Assembly (NCBI GenBank): GCA_027487315.1
Contig: JAIYDW010000109.1
Coordinates: 1 to 36,721, forward strand
DNA: 36,721 bases
Direction of reading: 5' to 3'
Source: Verrucomicrobiaceae bacterium
GTDB lineage: Bacteria; Verrucomicrobiota; Verrucomicrobiia; Verrucomicrobiales; Verrucomicrobiaceae
Of this stretch, positions 7,183 to 17,083 are shown piece after piece. Below the pieces are notes generated by a model. That model was not told where the DNA came from and did no database searches. It saw only the letters and a program-made list of their open reading frames with translations. A program made the translations under genes and the position numbers. Numbering within the stretch: position 1 is the stretch's first letter; every line of letters begins with the position of its first letter.

Positions 7183-8064
7183 ATGCCTTCCACACGCGAC
7201 ATCCGCCGCCGAATCAAATCGGTCAAGAACACGGCTCAGATTACCAAGGCCATGCAGCTCGTCGCGGCTGCGAAGATGAAGAAGGCTCAGGATCTTGCCA
7301 ATCAAGGCCGCGCTTACAGCGAATTGATGAACCGGATTTTGGTGGCCTTGAAGGAAAGTGCCGAAGAGGGCATGCACCCATTCTTTCACGAAGGGCAGGG
7401 GTCAAAGACGCTGGTTCTAGTGATCACGACAGACAAGGGTTTGTGCGGGGCTTTGAATACCAACCTATTGAAGAAGGTCGTGCTTGCGGACTTTGGAAAC
7501 GAGGTGGAGTTCGTGACGATTGGGCGCAAGGGCTCCCAGTCGCTGGCGAGACTTCGCAAGACTTTGTCTGCGGATTTCCCGATCAAAGATCCCGCCAAGT
7601 TTTTGGAAGTCAGGTCGGTTGGCAACTTCATTCAGGACAAGTTCCTTACGGGTGAATACAAGCGTGTCCTCGTTGCTTTCAACAACTTCATCAACACGGT
7701 CACCCTTCTGCCGTCTATAGAGCAGCTGCTTCCTGTGAATCCGGTGACACTGGGCGGAAAGCGCAATTTCCAGGAAAAGGAAAAGGAGGTCGATGCGGCT
7801 ACTTTACCGGACTACACTTTTGAGCCGAGTGCGGAGCAGGTTTTTGCGACTGTATTGCCGCAGTACGTCAATGGCACGATTTATCAAATGGTTTTGGAAG
7901 CGCGCGCATCTGAACATTCCAGCCGAATGGTGGCGATGAAGAATGCGACGGACAATGCCAAACAAATGCTCAAGGACCTCAGTCTTGAGTACAACAAATT
8001 GCGGCAGGCCGCGATCACCAACGAACTCCTCGAAATCACCACTGCCAAGATGGCATTGGGTTAA
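7183..8064 (+). CDS. atpG: F1Fo ATP synthase subunit gamma
   Basis: The central rotor shaft, 293 residues, typical length. The N-terminal helix (RDIRRRIKSVKNTAQITKAMQ) and the C-terminal helix (ASEHSSRMVAMKNATDNAKQ, then a terminal stretch ending ITTAKMALG) form the coiled coil inside the alpha-beta hexamer. The middle holds the usual Rossmann-like domain with TDKGLCGALNTNLLKK. There is no sign of a regulatory cysteine insertion as in chloroplast gamma. It lies between atpA and atpD with gaps of about 40 and 33 bases. Confidence 0.96.
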   Translation: MPSTRDIRRRIKSVKNTAQITKAMQLVAAAKMKKAQDLANQGRAYSELMNRILVALKESAEEGMHPFFHEGQGSKTLVLVITTDKGLCGALNTNLLKKVVLADFGNEVEFVTIGRKGSQSLARLRKTLSADFPIKDPAKFLEVRSVGNFIQDKFLTGEYKRVLVAFNNFINTVTLLPSIEQLLPVNPVTLGGKRNFQEKEKEVDAATLPDYTFEPSAEQVFATVLPQYVNGTIYQMVLEARASEHSSRMVAMKNATDNAKQMLKDLSLEYNKLRQAAITNELLEITTAKMALG

Positions 8065-8076
8065 CCTTTCCTCTGA

Positions 8077-9558
<1,482 letters not shown>

Positions 9559-9658
9559 TGCCGTTAGCGCGTGAGTTTGATTCCGAAAGAATGGAATCGA
9601 ATTGCGGGCCAATTGATGATAGCGAACTGAGAACGGAAAACGAACCAACGATTCTTCA

Positions 9659-10075
9659 ATGCCTTTAAAACTCGAGATTGTAACTCCTGAGGCCCGCGTC
9701 TTTTCTGACGAGGTGGACACGGTAGTGCTGCCTGGCTACGAAGGGGAGATGGGGGTTTTGCCAATGCATGCTCCGTTGGTGACGACTTTGCTGCCGGGCG
9801 AGTTGCGGTTCACGAAAGCAGGGAAGATCACCGAGATGGCGGTAGGTGAAGGGTTGGTTGAGATCACGGGCCAGAGTGCGCGGATCCTGACTGATATGGC
9901 CATTCATGCTGAAGAGATTGACGAGAAAGCGGTGGAACAGGCGCTTGAACGAGCCAAGAACGCTCTTGCAAGCCTCAAACATGGGGAGCAGCAGGACGAG
10001 GTTGCGGCGGTGATGGCGAGTATTCAGCGCTCTACGGCCCAGTTGCATGTTAAGCGTCGGCGCAAGACAATTTGA
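9659..10075 (+). CDS. atpC: F1Fo ATP synthase subunit epsilon
   Basis: A 138-residue protein with the N-terminal beta-sandwich (LEIVTPEARVFSDEVDTVVLPG, then GEMGVLPMHAPLVTTLLPG) that contacts gamma and the c-ring. The C-terminal helical hairpin, ending in a basic tail, can inhibit ATP hydrolysis. It is the last gene of the operon. The 182 bases after it contain no convincing terminator hairpin and no gene. Confidence 0.94.
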   Translation: MPLKLEIVTPEARVFSDEVDTVVLPGYEGEMGVLPMHAPLVTTLLPGELRFTKAGKITEMAVGEGLVEITGQSARILTDMAIHAEEIDEKAVEQALERAKNALASLKHGEQQDEVAAVMASIQRSTAQLHVKRRRKTI

Positions 10076-10257
10076 TGGGTTTCAGTCAAGATTAACAGAA
10101 ATTACATCCGGATTGGATCATCATTTGCTGGACAAGCATTCGTTCGTCTGAAAGTCTGAGGGACTGCCGCGAAAAAGAAAGTTTGCAAATTTCCATCGAT
10201 TAAGCCACCCTGTTAAATCGAGGTCCTGATTATTAACCTTTGAAAACCATTTCGTTC

Positions 10258-10758
10258 ATGATGAACTCCCGATTGATTTTGCTTGGACTGGTAGCCTGCC
10301 TGTTTGCTTCGTGTTCGAGTTCGTCCCATTTGAAGGCCAGTCAGAAGGTTCTGGCGAAGACGAAGGTGATCCCAGGAGTGCGGACGACGGCTTATACGCA
10401 TACGGAAGCTGATCACATTCAGCATGGAACGAGCTCTGCGTTGGGTTCCAATTTGAAGTTTGGCAGGGTGCGTAGTGCGGCGGCAGATTGGTCTGTTTAT
10501 CCGGTGGGGACGGTGTTTCAGATCGAAGGCACGCCAAACGTTTATCAAGTGGATGACTATGGCTCGGCTCTGGTGGGGACGAACACGATTGACTTGTACA
10601 AGCCGGACAAAGATACCATGGACAATTGGGGTGTGCGGAAAGTGAACATTCGAGTCTTGAAATGGGGTTCGTTCAGCAAAAGTTTGGCCATCATGAAGCC
10701 GCGTGCAAAGCATGATCATGTGAAGAAGATGGTGCAGCGGATCGAGAAAAGTTCTTAG
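10258..10758 (+). CDS. Lipoprotein with a 3D (Asp-Asp-Asp) domain
   Basis: A 166-residue protein that begins with a lipoprotein-type signal (SRLILLGLVACLFASC, then SSSS), so it is probably anchored in the outer or inner membrane through a lipidated Cys. Residues about 45-140 resemble the 3D domain, a double-psi beta-barrel found in MltA-type lytic transglycosylases and related cell-wall proteins. The landmarks are TAYTHTEADH at the start, VDDYGSAL and NTIDLY near the end, which supply the conserved aspartates. It may cut or bind peptidoglycan. The start is one of two adjacent ATG codons; a TTG at 10240 is possible but adds residues before the signal peptide. The gap of 182 bases upstream suggests it has its own promoter, though I could not pick a good one. 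The next gene, nth, starts 14 bases later. Confidence 0.75.
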   Translation: MMNSRLILLGLVACLFASCSSSSHLKASQKVLAKTKVIPGVRTTAYTHTEADHIQHGTSSALGSNLKFGRVRSAAADWSVYPVGTVFQIEGTPNVYQVDDYGSALVGTNTIDLYKPDKDTMDNWGVRKVNIRVLKWGSFSKSLAIMKPRAKHDHVKKMVQRIEKSS

Positions 10759-10772
10759 CGGATGGGTTTTGC

Positions 10773-11429
10773 GTGACGAAGAGCGAACGTGCTGCGCATG
10801 TTTTGAGACGACTGGCGGAGTTGTATCCGGAAACTCCGGTGCCATTGGATCATGAGGATGCGTTTACTTTGTTGATAGCGGTATTGCTGTCGGCTCAGTG
10901 CACGGACATTCGCGTCAATCAAATCACTCCCAAGTTGTTTGGTGAGTTGGGGAAGAGGCCAGAGGATCTGGCTCGGCGGGAAGTGGAGGAAATTGAGGCG
11001 ATCGTGCGTCCGTGTGGGTTGGGTCCGCAAAAGGCGAAAGCGATTCGCCGATTGTCGGAGATTCTGCTGGAAGAGCATGAAGGCAAGGTGCCGGCTGATC
11101 TTGACGCGCTGGAGCGGTTACCGGGGGTCGGTCATAAGACGGCACAGGTTGTCATGGCGCAGGCATTTGGTGTGGCGAGCTTTCCTGTGGATACGCACAT
11201 TCATCGACTGGCGCAGCGGTGGAAACTGACGAATGGAAGGTCCGTTTTACAGACGGAGAGGGATTTGAAGCGATTGTTTCCTATGGAGTCATGGAACGCC
11301 TTGCATTTGCAGATCATTTTTTATGGGCGTGAGTATTGTTCTGCTCGCGGGTGTGACGGGACGGTTTGTCCGTTGTGTCGAGAACTTTTTCCGGAGCGAG
11401 TCAAAGCTGTTAAAGCCAAGAAGGCGTGA
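10773..11429 (+). CDS. nth: Endonuclease III (DNA glycosylase/AP lyase)
   Basis: A 218-residue HhH-GPD protein for base excision repair of oxidised pyrimidines. The helix-hairpin-helix LPGVGHKTAQ carries the Schiff-base lysine Lys122, and VDTHIHRL carries the catalytic aspartate Asp140. The 18-residue spacing equals that of E. coli Lys120/Asp138. The C-terminal cysteines are odd: Cys189, 194, 199 and 202 give C-x4-C-x4-C-x2-C instead of the canonical C-x6-C-x2-C-x5-C that holds the [4Fe-4S] cluster. The start is GTG, 14 bases after the lipoprotein gene, so the two may be cotranscribed. Confidence 0.92.
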   Translation: MTKSERAAHVLRRLAELYPETPVPLDHEDAFTLLIAVLLSAQCTDIRVNQITPKLFGELGKRPEDLARREVEEIEAIVRPCGLGPQKAKAIRRLSEILLEEHEGKVPADLDALERLPGVGHKTAQVVMAQAFGVASFPVDTHIHRLAQRWKLTNGRSVLQTERDLKRLFPMESWNALHLQIIFYGREYCSARGCDGTVCPLCRELFPERVKAVKAKKA

Positions 11430-11641
11430 TCGTGCGCGGCAAACTCCGAAGTTGGGGGCACTTTATTCGCTGCCATCGTTAGCCGTGCTAGCTGCAGGGA
11501 GACTTTTAACAGGATCGATTTGATGCAGTCCACCGAACCCTGGTGTCTTGTGTAGCCAAGCATGGCAAGGCCTGCGAAACCTTGAACATCGAAATTTGGG
11601 ATAAATAGTGGTGATAAGTCGATGATTCACAGAAAACAGGA

Positions 11642-11670
11642 TTGACGCTGAGGGCGCTAAACTCTTTAAT
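11642..11670 (+). promoter_or_regulatory. Sigma70-type promoter
   Basis: TTGACG (11642-11647), a 17-base spacer, and TTTAAT (11665-11670): five of six bases match at each box and the spacing is ideal. Transcription would begin near 11677, about 40 bases before the Pro/Ala-rich protein gene. The rest of the gap between nth and that gene (11430-11641) shows nothing recognisable. Confidence 0.6.
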
Positions 11671-11715
11671 GGAGTCTTACCCCACTTAAAAATCAGTTTC
11701 AGCATTCCCGTTTCC

Positions 11716-12663
11716 ATGAGCGACGACACTCCCACTCCGATTCCGCCTCCATCGACCCAAAAAACGAGCGCTGTGCCGTTGAAGAAGGAGACTGTGCGGA
11801 TCACGTTGCGTGCCAGGCCGGCAGCGGGTGTGACACAGGTGCGTGAGGCGACTTCGCCCGTGACTCCGATTTCTGCTGCTCCAAAGAAGGCGACAGCTCC
11901 GATTCAGTTGCCGTCCGCGCCATTGCCGCCGCCGGCTCCGAAGTCGAGCACGGCTCCAGTGGTGCTGCCTCCAGCGCCCATGCCACCGCCCTCGGCGCAG
12001 TTGACGCCACCTTCGGTAGGGCTTCCCGCGCCAACGGCTCCACGGCCTATGGCGCCTCCTGCCCCAAAGCCACCGGGTGCACCTTCAGTTCCTGGAGCTC
12101 CAGTAGCACCATCGGCGCCTATGGCTCCACGTCCGGCAGCGCCGGCGATCCCTGGGGCGGCACCTCGGGTTGAGACAGGTGCAGCGACTTCTCCGTTAGC
12201 TGGCGGAGCGGATATGCCATCGGCGACGGTCAGGATGAAACTGCCGACACAAGGAGGAGTGGCCGCACCGCGTCCGGCTCCTCGTGCCGTTGGAGCGGGA
12301 GGCACTGGTGCGCTACCCAAGGCTACGGTCAAACTTCAGCAAGGACCCGGTGTGGGGCGGCCTGGGATGCCGACACCATCGGCAGCGCCGGCAAAGCGTG
12401 TTTCGCAGCAAGACTCGGAGGAGTTTTACGATGAGAAGGACCCTGAGGCGGGATTGGTGCCTCTTTCGGTGGTATGCGTTGTGCTTGGCGTAGTGTTGCT
12501 TTTGATTCAAATGATGGCGACTGACACTGTGATGAGCACGCCTGCTAACCAGCCGTCTGCCTTGATGGTTCCTGAGGCAACGCGGGTGGATTGGGAAACC
12601 CAAGATGCGACAGGTGCTTGGAAGAGCAGTTTTGACCGGGTGCTCCCACAAATCCCTCAGTAG
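11716..12663 (+). CDS. Pro/Ala-rich protein with a C-terminal membrane segment
   Basis: I do not recognise this 315-residue protein. Residues about 1-240 are low-complexity and probably disordered, dominated by Pro, Ala, Ser and Gly with runs such as PLPPPAPK and MAPPAPKPPGAP. A single hydrophobic helix lies at about 247-270 (PLSVVCVVLGVVLLLIQMM), preceded by an acidic stretch (EEFYDEKDPEAG). A short, more polar C-terminal tail of about 45 residues follows. No signal peptide is present, so the long N-terminal part is likely cytoplasmic and the tail periplasmic. A short motif recurs in the disordered part: ETVRITL near residue 25, ATVRMKL near 172 and ATVKLQQ near 198. It may tether a partner near the membrane, but no function can be assigned. 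Confidence 0.75.
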   Translation: MSDDTPTPIPPPSTQKTSAVPLKKETVRITLRARPAAGVTQVREATSPVTPISAAPKKATAPIQLPSAPLPPPAPKSSTAPVVLPPAPMPPPSAQLTPPSVGLPAPTAPRPMAPPAPKPPGAPSVPGAPVAPSAPMAPRPAAPAIPGAAPRVETGAATSPLAGGADMPSATVRMKLPTQGGVAAPRPAPRAVGAGGTGALPKATVKLQQGPGVGRPGMPTPSAAPAKRVSQQDSEEFYDEKDPEAGLVPLSVVCVVLGVVLLLIQMMATDTVMSTPANQPSALMVPEATRVDWETQDATGAWKSSFDRVLPQIPQ

Positions 12664-12715
12664 GTCCAACTTAGATTGGATAGACTCGTTTCCGTTACCT
12701 TCATTTCCTCTCAAT

Positions 12716-12796
12716 ATGCAACTCCTTGCTTGGCTCGTTTTTCTTCTGTCTGCTGCCACTCTAGTGCTCAATGTGCTGACTCGTTCTGGAAGTTGA
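12716..12796 (+). CDS. Candidate small hydrophobic protein (26 residues)
   Basis: ATG to TGA gives MQLLAWLVFLLSAATLVLNV followed by LTRSGS. It is almost entirely one hydrophobic helix with a short polar tail, the pattern of a small membrane protein. It starts 53 bases after the Pro/Ala-rich gene stop, and no Shine-Dalgarno is visible. It could be coupled to that membrane protein or be chance. Only its composition and position support it. The following 127 bases (12797-12923) hold nothing I recognise. Confidence 0.35.
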   Translation: MQLLAWLVFLLSAATLVLNVLTRSGS

Positions 12797-12923
12797 TTTC
12801 ATCCTAGCCGGGGGGATGCTAGCGAACGACAGCTGAAGGGTTGGGGGGCATTGAGTGCCTCTCAGGCGAGATGTTTTGTGGGTTACCGAGACTTCAGGTT
12901 TGTTTTGAGGTGTTGAGCGCCGA

Positions 12924-13523
12924 ATGAAAACGCACCTTCGAGATCAGTTCAGAGAAATGTTTGCTGGTGCGGACAAGGAACTCTGGGCAAAGCAGTGCCG
13001 GGAGCTTGAAGGACAGGTGATTCGGTTCTGCTTGGATGCTTGCAAGCTTGGAAAAGGCAATGTGGTGACCTTATTTGGTGGATTGCGGAATGAGGTGGAT
13101 TTGGTGGCGAATGTGATGAGGGCATTGCTGGAAGAGGGATTGAGGCCGGCTCTTTTTGGCCTACAAGTCAATGAGGGCGAGGCGAATGCGAGGGAGATGG
13201 AGGCCTATTTGGTCGACGATCCGACCCAAATCAAACGCGGTCGATTCGGGGTCTGGGAGCCCGAAGTTTCAAAAACGTCGCTGGTGCATCCTGGAGAAAT
13301 CACCGTGGTGTTGGTTCCCGGCTTGTTTTTCTCTGAGAAGAATGGGGCTCGTTTGGGGCGCGGGGGTGGCTTTTTTGACCGGTATCTTGCCAGGACCCCT
13401 GCATCGGTGATGCGGGTAGGGGTGGGTTTGGAGTGTCAAGTGCGGGAGGGCATTCCTTTGGAGAGTCACGACCAAAGCATGGACTGGCTGGTGACCAATC
13501 AGCGGATTGTTTCCTGCTGCTAA
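12924..13523 (+). CDS. 5-formyltetrahydrofolate cyclo-ligase
   Basis: A 199-residue enzyme of the 5-FTHF cyclo-ligase family, which converts 5-formyl-THF to 5,10-methenyl-THF with ATP and returns folate to one-carbon metabolism. The ATP/Mg signature GRGGGFFDRYLA (145-156) and the late motif HDQSMDWLVT are clear. The phosphate-proximal segment VLVPGLFFSEKNGARLGRG is also typical. A GAGGTG sequence about 12 bases upstream could serve as a ribosome site. The stop codon overlaps the stop of the convergent royal-jelly-family gene by two bases. Confidence 0.88.
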   Translation: MKTHLRDQFREMFAGADKELWAKQCRELEGQVIRFCLDACKLGKGNVVTLFGGLRNEVDLVANVMRALLEEGLRPALFGLQVNEGEANAREMEAYLVDDPTQIKRGRFGVWEPEVSKTSLVHPGEITVVLVPGLFFSEKNGARLGRGGGFFDRYLARTPASVMRVGVGLECQVREGIPLESHDQSMDWLVTNQRIVSCC

Positions 13524-14785
13524 TCTCCGGAACGACCTGAGGCGGGAGTGCGTGTGCGGAACAGGCTGTAGGAGGGTTTGGCGTTTACGGAGGCCTTGTC
13601 TCCAAGTTTCGGAAGGGGGCGATTGGGTGAAAAAAAGTAGAGACGGCCATCCTGGCCGAAGGTGAGACTATCGGGCCAGAGGAGGCGGGCGTCGGAGACC
13701 AGGAGTTGATAGCTCTTGTTTTTGGGTTCGATGATGCCAATGCCTCGATTGGCGCTGTCCCCTAGATAGAGGTTGCCTTTGGAGTCGATCGCGATACTAA
13801 CCGAAGGCGGTTTGGTAGCATAATGTTCAATGGCTTTTGCCAGATCGGGAGCTGAACTTTTGGCGTTTCGAAGGAGTTTGGCGGGCAGCCTCTGGAGTGT
13901 GCGGGACTGGAGGGCGGAAAGGTAGAGCCATTCTCCTCGCCGGTCGATGGCCAATGAATCCACTCCGCACTGAGTGATCGTCGTGGTGCCATCAAGGCGG
14001 ACGGTGGAGCGTTCACTCAGGGCACTGATGGGTAAAGCGACGGAGGGATCTGGCTGGACGCAAGGGATGCCTTGGAGAACACGCCTGCAGAGGCCGCTTT
14101 CCAAATCTGCGACGATGATAGCGGCGTCCTGGCCATTTGCCGGGTCTGCGAGGTAGGCGAAGGGGGCTGAAGGGTCCAGCACCAGGTCGGTGCAAAAGGA
14201 ACTGGGGATCACGGCAGGGGGCGAAAGATAGACGACACGGTGGAGCCGCTCCTTGTCGATGTTCCAGCCTACCAGCTTTGGAGTTGTTTCGGAGCGTCTG
14301 CCATTGTCGAGCATCCACACGATGCCATCTTGGCCCACGGCGATGGCTTCCAGAGAATCGAGGGGGAGTCGAGCTTCGGCGGAAGCGGTGCTCATCCATT
14401 CATCTGGGAAGGGGATCACTTCGCCGGACCTGAGGATGCGTGCTGCCCGAAGATTGGGTTTTTCACGTTGATCGAGGGCGACCAGCCAATCGCCATTGGA
14501 CGAGGCCGTGATGGCGGCGGGTGCCAGAGTGAATTTGAGCACCTCTTCAACATTTTCGCTGATGGAGAAGGTGCCGGCGAGCGAAGAGGAGATGAGCGAG
14601 ACAAGGCCAAGAGCGCAGGCCAGGGGATGCTGGAATGCGGTTCTCCAACGAAGGGTAAATTGGCTGGTATGGTGAATGGGCACTGGTGATGAGTATCGGG
14701 CATTGGTGCGGGAAAGCCAAATGAAAGGAGAGACGATGAGGCCCGGATTGTCTGGAGCGGTGTTTGATTGCAAATGGAGGCTCAA
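13520..14785 (-). CDS. Major royal jelly/yellow-family beta-propeller protein, probably secreted
   Basis: A 421-residue protein. The central part matches the major royal jelly protein/yellow family: FCTDLVLDPSAPFAYLADPA, IIVADLESGLCRRVLQG and VDSLAIDRRGEWLYLSAL are hallmark segments of this propeller. Near residues 50-72 there is a hydrophobic signal-like stretch (LACALGLVSLISSSLAG). The long N-terminal part before it is unusual, and an internal GTG (at the Val of SSPVPIHH) could be the true start, leaving a normal signal peptide. Bacterial members are annotated as related to insect L-dopachrome-converting proteins, but their substrates are mostly unknown. It is on the opposite strand from its neighbours, and its 5' end is 18 bases from the dtd start, so a shared divergent control region would have to overlap coding sequence. 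Confidence 0.75.
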   Translation of the reverse strand: MSLHLQSNTAPDNPGLIVSPFIWLSRTNARYSSPVPIHHTSQFTLRWRTAFQHPLACALGLVSLISSSLAGTFSISENVEEVLKFTLAPAAITASSNGDWLVALDQREKPNLRAARILRSGEVIPFPDEWMSTASAEARLPLDSLEAIAVGQDGIVWMLDNGRRSETTPKLVGWNIDKERLHRVVYLSPPAVIPSSFCTDLVLDPSAPFAYLADPANGQDAAIIVADLESGLCRRVLQGIPCVQPDPSVALPISALSERSTVRLDGTTTITQCGVDSLAIDRRGEWLYLSALQSRTLQRLPAKLLRNAKSSAPDLAKAIEHYATKPPSVSIAIDSKGNLYLGDSANRGIGIIEPKNKSYQLLVSDARLLWPDSLTFGQDGRLYFFSPNRPLPKLGDKASVNAKPSYSLFRTRTPASGRSGD

Positions 14786-14803
14786 TCGCTATCTCGTGGC
14801 TTG

Positions 14804-15256
14804 ATGAGAATTTTGATTCAACGAGTATCGCGGGCGAGTGTGACCGTGGAGGGGCGGGAGACAGGATGTATTGGTGTGGGATTGCTCATTTTGGTTGGTA
14901 TTGAGGGCGGGGATACTGAAGATGATGTGGAGTGGCTTGCGACCAAGGTGATTGGGATGCGAATCTTTTCGGATGGGGAAGGGAAAATGAACCGGGATGT
15001 GAGGGAAGTGGGAGGGGAGATTTTGGTGGTCAGCCAGTTCACGTTGCATGCGAGCACCAAAAAGGGGAATCGGCCGAGCTTTATCCGTGCGGCGAGGCCC
15101 GAACAGGCGATTCCCCTTTACGAGGCATTCAAGTCAAAAGTCGGTCTTGCTTTGGGACGCGCGGTGGCTTCGGGGGAGTTTGGGGCGGACATGAAGGTGG
15201 AGTTGGTGAATGATGGGCCGGTCACCATTTGGATGGATTCCCAGGTCCGAGAGTAG
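14804..15256 (+). CDS. dtd: D-aminoacyl-tRNA deacylase
   Basis: A 150-residue enzyme that removes D-amino acids (and glycine mischarged on tRNA-Ala) from tRNAs. Both active-site motifs are intact and at the same residue numbers as in E. coli: SQFT at 77-80 and the cis-proline motif NDGPVT at 136-141. The N-terminus MRILIQRVSRASVTVEG is standard, so ATG 14804 is preferred over ATG codons at 14768 and 14774. Length is typical. Confidence 0.95.
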   Translation: MRILIQRVSRASVTVEGRETGCIGVGLLILVGIEGGDTEDDVEWLATKVIGMRIFSDGEGKMNRDVREVGGEILVVSQFTLHASTKKGNRPSFIRAARPEQAIPLYEAFKSKVGLALGRAVASGEFGADMKVELVNDGPVTIWMDSQVRE

Positions 15257-15345
15257 GATAAGAAGAGGATTGCGGAGGGCTCAGGTTGGGATAGTTTGAG
15301 GGCTGGCTAGACCTGAGATCAGGCACGTATCGTTACCGGCGTTGC

Positions 15346-17076
15346 ATGAAGCATTTTTTATTGACCCTGCTCCAAAAACCATCGACTTGGCTGACTGCCT
15401 TGTCGGCGGGGCTTTTGCTGGTGGTCCTCATGACGCCGGAAGTCGAACCAGGGAAAACGGAACGTGTTGAGGTTGTTTCGAAGTTGCCGGAAACCCCTCA
15501 GATAAGAGAAGGGGAATCTGAGAGCGGTGAAGCGAAGCCGATGGAGCCAGTTGCGACGGTGATCGAGACACCTGTGATGCCCGTTCCAATGACTGTTCCG
15601 CAGGAGCCCTTGGTGGAGGAAAAGATGGAAAAACAGCCTGTTTTGGTGGCACCTGAACCACCTCCTGTGCCGAAGGCTGTGGCGATTGGTCCGATTCAAG
15701 GTCCTCCAGATTTGGAAGCTCTGAAGAAGTTGCAAGAGGAGTGGGAGATTTCCTATCAGGGCGTGCCTGAACCGGAATGGATTGCTTCAATGATACGGGA
15801 GAGTTTTCAGGGACCTCCCGATTTAGCGAGTTTGACCCAGGCGATTGTGGCGCAGCAAGTTGGTCCCCCTTCACCTGCTGATGTAGGGCCTCCGTTCAGT
15901 GTTGGACTAGCTGGAGCCGAGGCATTGGTGGCTGACAAGGGCGACGCAAGCGGGGATGGGGCTGCTCCGATGCGGGGTGAGGACAGTGAATTCGCTCATG
16001 AGGAGGATGATGCGAAGGTGGCGGAAGGAAAGACTGGACTGCAGAAGCCGACGACGCGGATCACTCCGCCGGCCGCGACGCCCGAAGTGGCGGCCAAGAA
16101 GGCGCCTGAACCGGAGCCTCCGCCGCTGAGCGAGGAGACACTGCCTCCTGCTCAGGGTAATGTTTGGAAAGTGGTCAAGGTAGACGGAAGGGACTATGTG
16201 ACCGGGAATTCCGTGCAGCTTTTTTATCGTTTCAGCACGCACAAGGTGGAGGGCAATCATGTTTGGTTTCGAAATCCCAATCTGATCATCAAGGGGCAAA
16301 TTGGGAGTCAGGAACTGCTGGTGAATAACATCAAGTTTGTGATGAGTTACCCGATACTCTATCAGGGTGGGCAGGCGTTGTTTTCAAGGTTGGATCTTTG
16401 CAAATTGATCGAGCCGGTGATTCGGCCTTCCTACATTGGGAGCAGTGAGATCTTTAACACGGTGGTTCTGGATGCGGGTCATGGCGGGCACGACAGCGGA
16501 TCGAAAGGTGTTTATGGCTATGAAAAGAACTATGCACTGGCGATGGTGCTGGTGGTGCGTGAGGCTTTGATCAAGCGGGGCTTCAAGGTGATTCTGACGC
16601 GCAGTAACGACACCTTTTTGACTTTGCAGTCGCGTGTTGCTTTGGCCAACAAGACTCCCAACAGCATCTTCATCAGCATTCATTTTAACTCGGGTGGTTC
16701 GGCGGCGTCCGGGATTGAAACGTTTGCTTTGACGCCGCAGGGGAGTGCTTCGTCATTGGCCCGAGGGGGTGGGTTCAGCAATTCGGCGCGGATCGGGAAC
16801 CAGTTTGATTCGGAGAATATTGCCTTGGCAACTGCGGTTCATGCGCAGGTGGTGCATCGGTTCAAACTGATTGATCGGGGAATCAAGAGGGCGCGATGGA
16901 CGGTTTTGACGGGGTGCAACCGGCCAGGGATTCTGTTTGAAGGAGGGTTTGTGACGAATGCGCGAGAGTGCCAGCTGATCGCGTCGGATCAGTATCGGAA
17001 AGCGCTGGCCGAAGCGATTGGGGATGCGGTGACGAACTATCGCAAAGCCTTGGCGCCGAAGCCCGCCGGGAGGTAG
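15346..17076 (+). CDS. N-acetylmuramoyl-L-alanine amidase with a long N-terminal linker
   Basis: A 576-residue cell-wall hydrolase. An N-terminal membrane anchor or uncleaved signal (residues about 10-28, STWLTALSAGLLLVVLM) precedes a Pro/Glu/Val-rich linker of some 240 residues that contains a repeated QGPPDL motif. Residues about 370-570 form the zinc-dependent Amidase_3 domain. The ligands are His379 (LDAGHGG), Glu393 (YEKNYAL) and His446 (SIHFNS); the catalytic glutamate is Glu532 (FEGGFVTN). The set is complete, so it should cleave the amide between MurNAc and the stem peptide. Between linker and catalytic domain lies a segment (about 268-365) that may form a small regulatory domain. It could act in daughter-cell separation. 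Confidence 0.9.
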   Translation: MKHFLLTLLQKPSTWLTALSAGLLLVVLMTPEVEPGKTERVEVVSKLPETPQIREGESESGEAKPMEPVATVIETPVMPVPMTVPQEPLVEEKMEKQPVLVAPEPPPVPKAVAIGPIQGPPDLEALKKLQEEWEISYQGVPEPEWIASMIRESFQGPPDLASLTQAIVAQQVGPPSPADVGPPFSVGLAGAEALVADKGDASGDGAAPMRGEDSEFAHEEDDAKVAEGKTGLQKPTTRITPPAATPEVAAKKAPEPEPPPLSEETLPPAQGNVWKVVKVDGRDYVTGNSVQLFYRFSTHKVEGNHVWFRNPNLIIKGQIGSQELLVNNIKFVMSYPILYQGGQALFSRLDLCKLIEPVIRPSYIGSSEIFNTVVLDAGHGGHDSGSKGVYGYEKNYALAMVLVVREALIKRGFKVILTRSNDTFLTLQSRVALANKTPNSIFISIHFNSGGSAASGIETFALTPQGSASSLARGGGFSNSARIGNQFDSENIALATAVHAQVVHRFKLIDRGIKRARWTVLTGCNRPGILFEGGFVTNARECQLIASDQYRKALAEAIGDAVTNYRKALAPKPAGR

Positions 17077-17083
17077 AGGGTGT

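Noticed and set aside
12797-12923. Possible 6S RNA upstream of the 5-formyltetrahydrofolate cyclo-ligase gene, as in E. coli
   Set aside because: The gap is only 127 bases, no long bulged hairpin with a central bubble could be found, and this linkage is known mainly from Proteobacteria.
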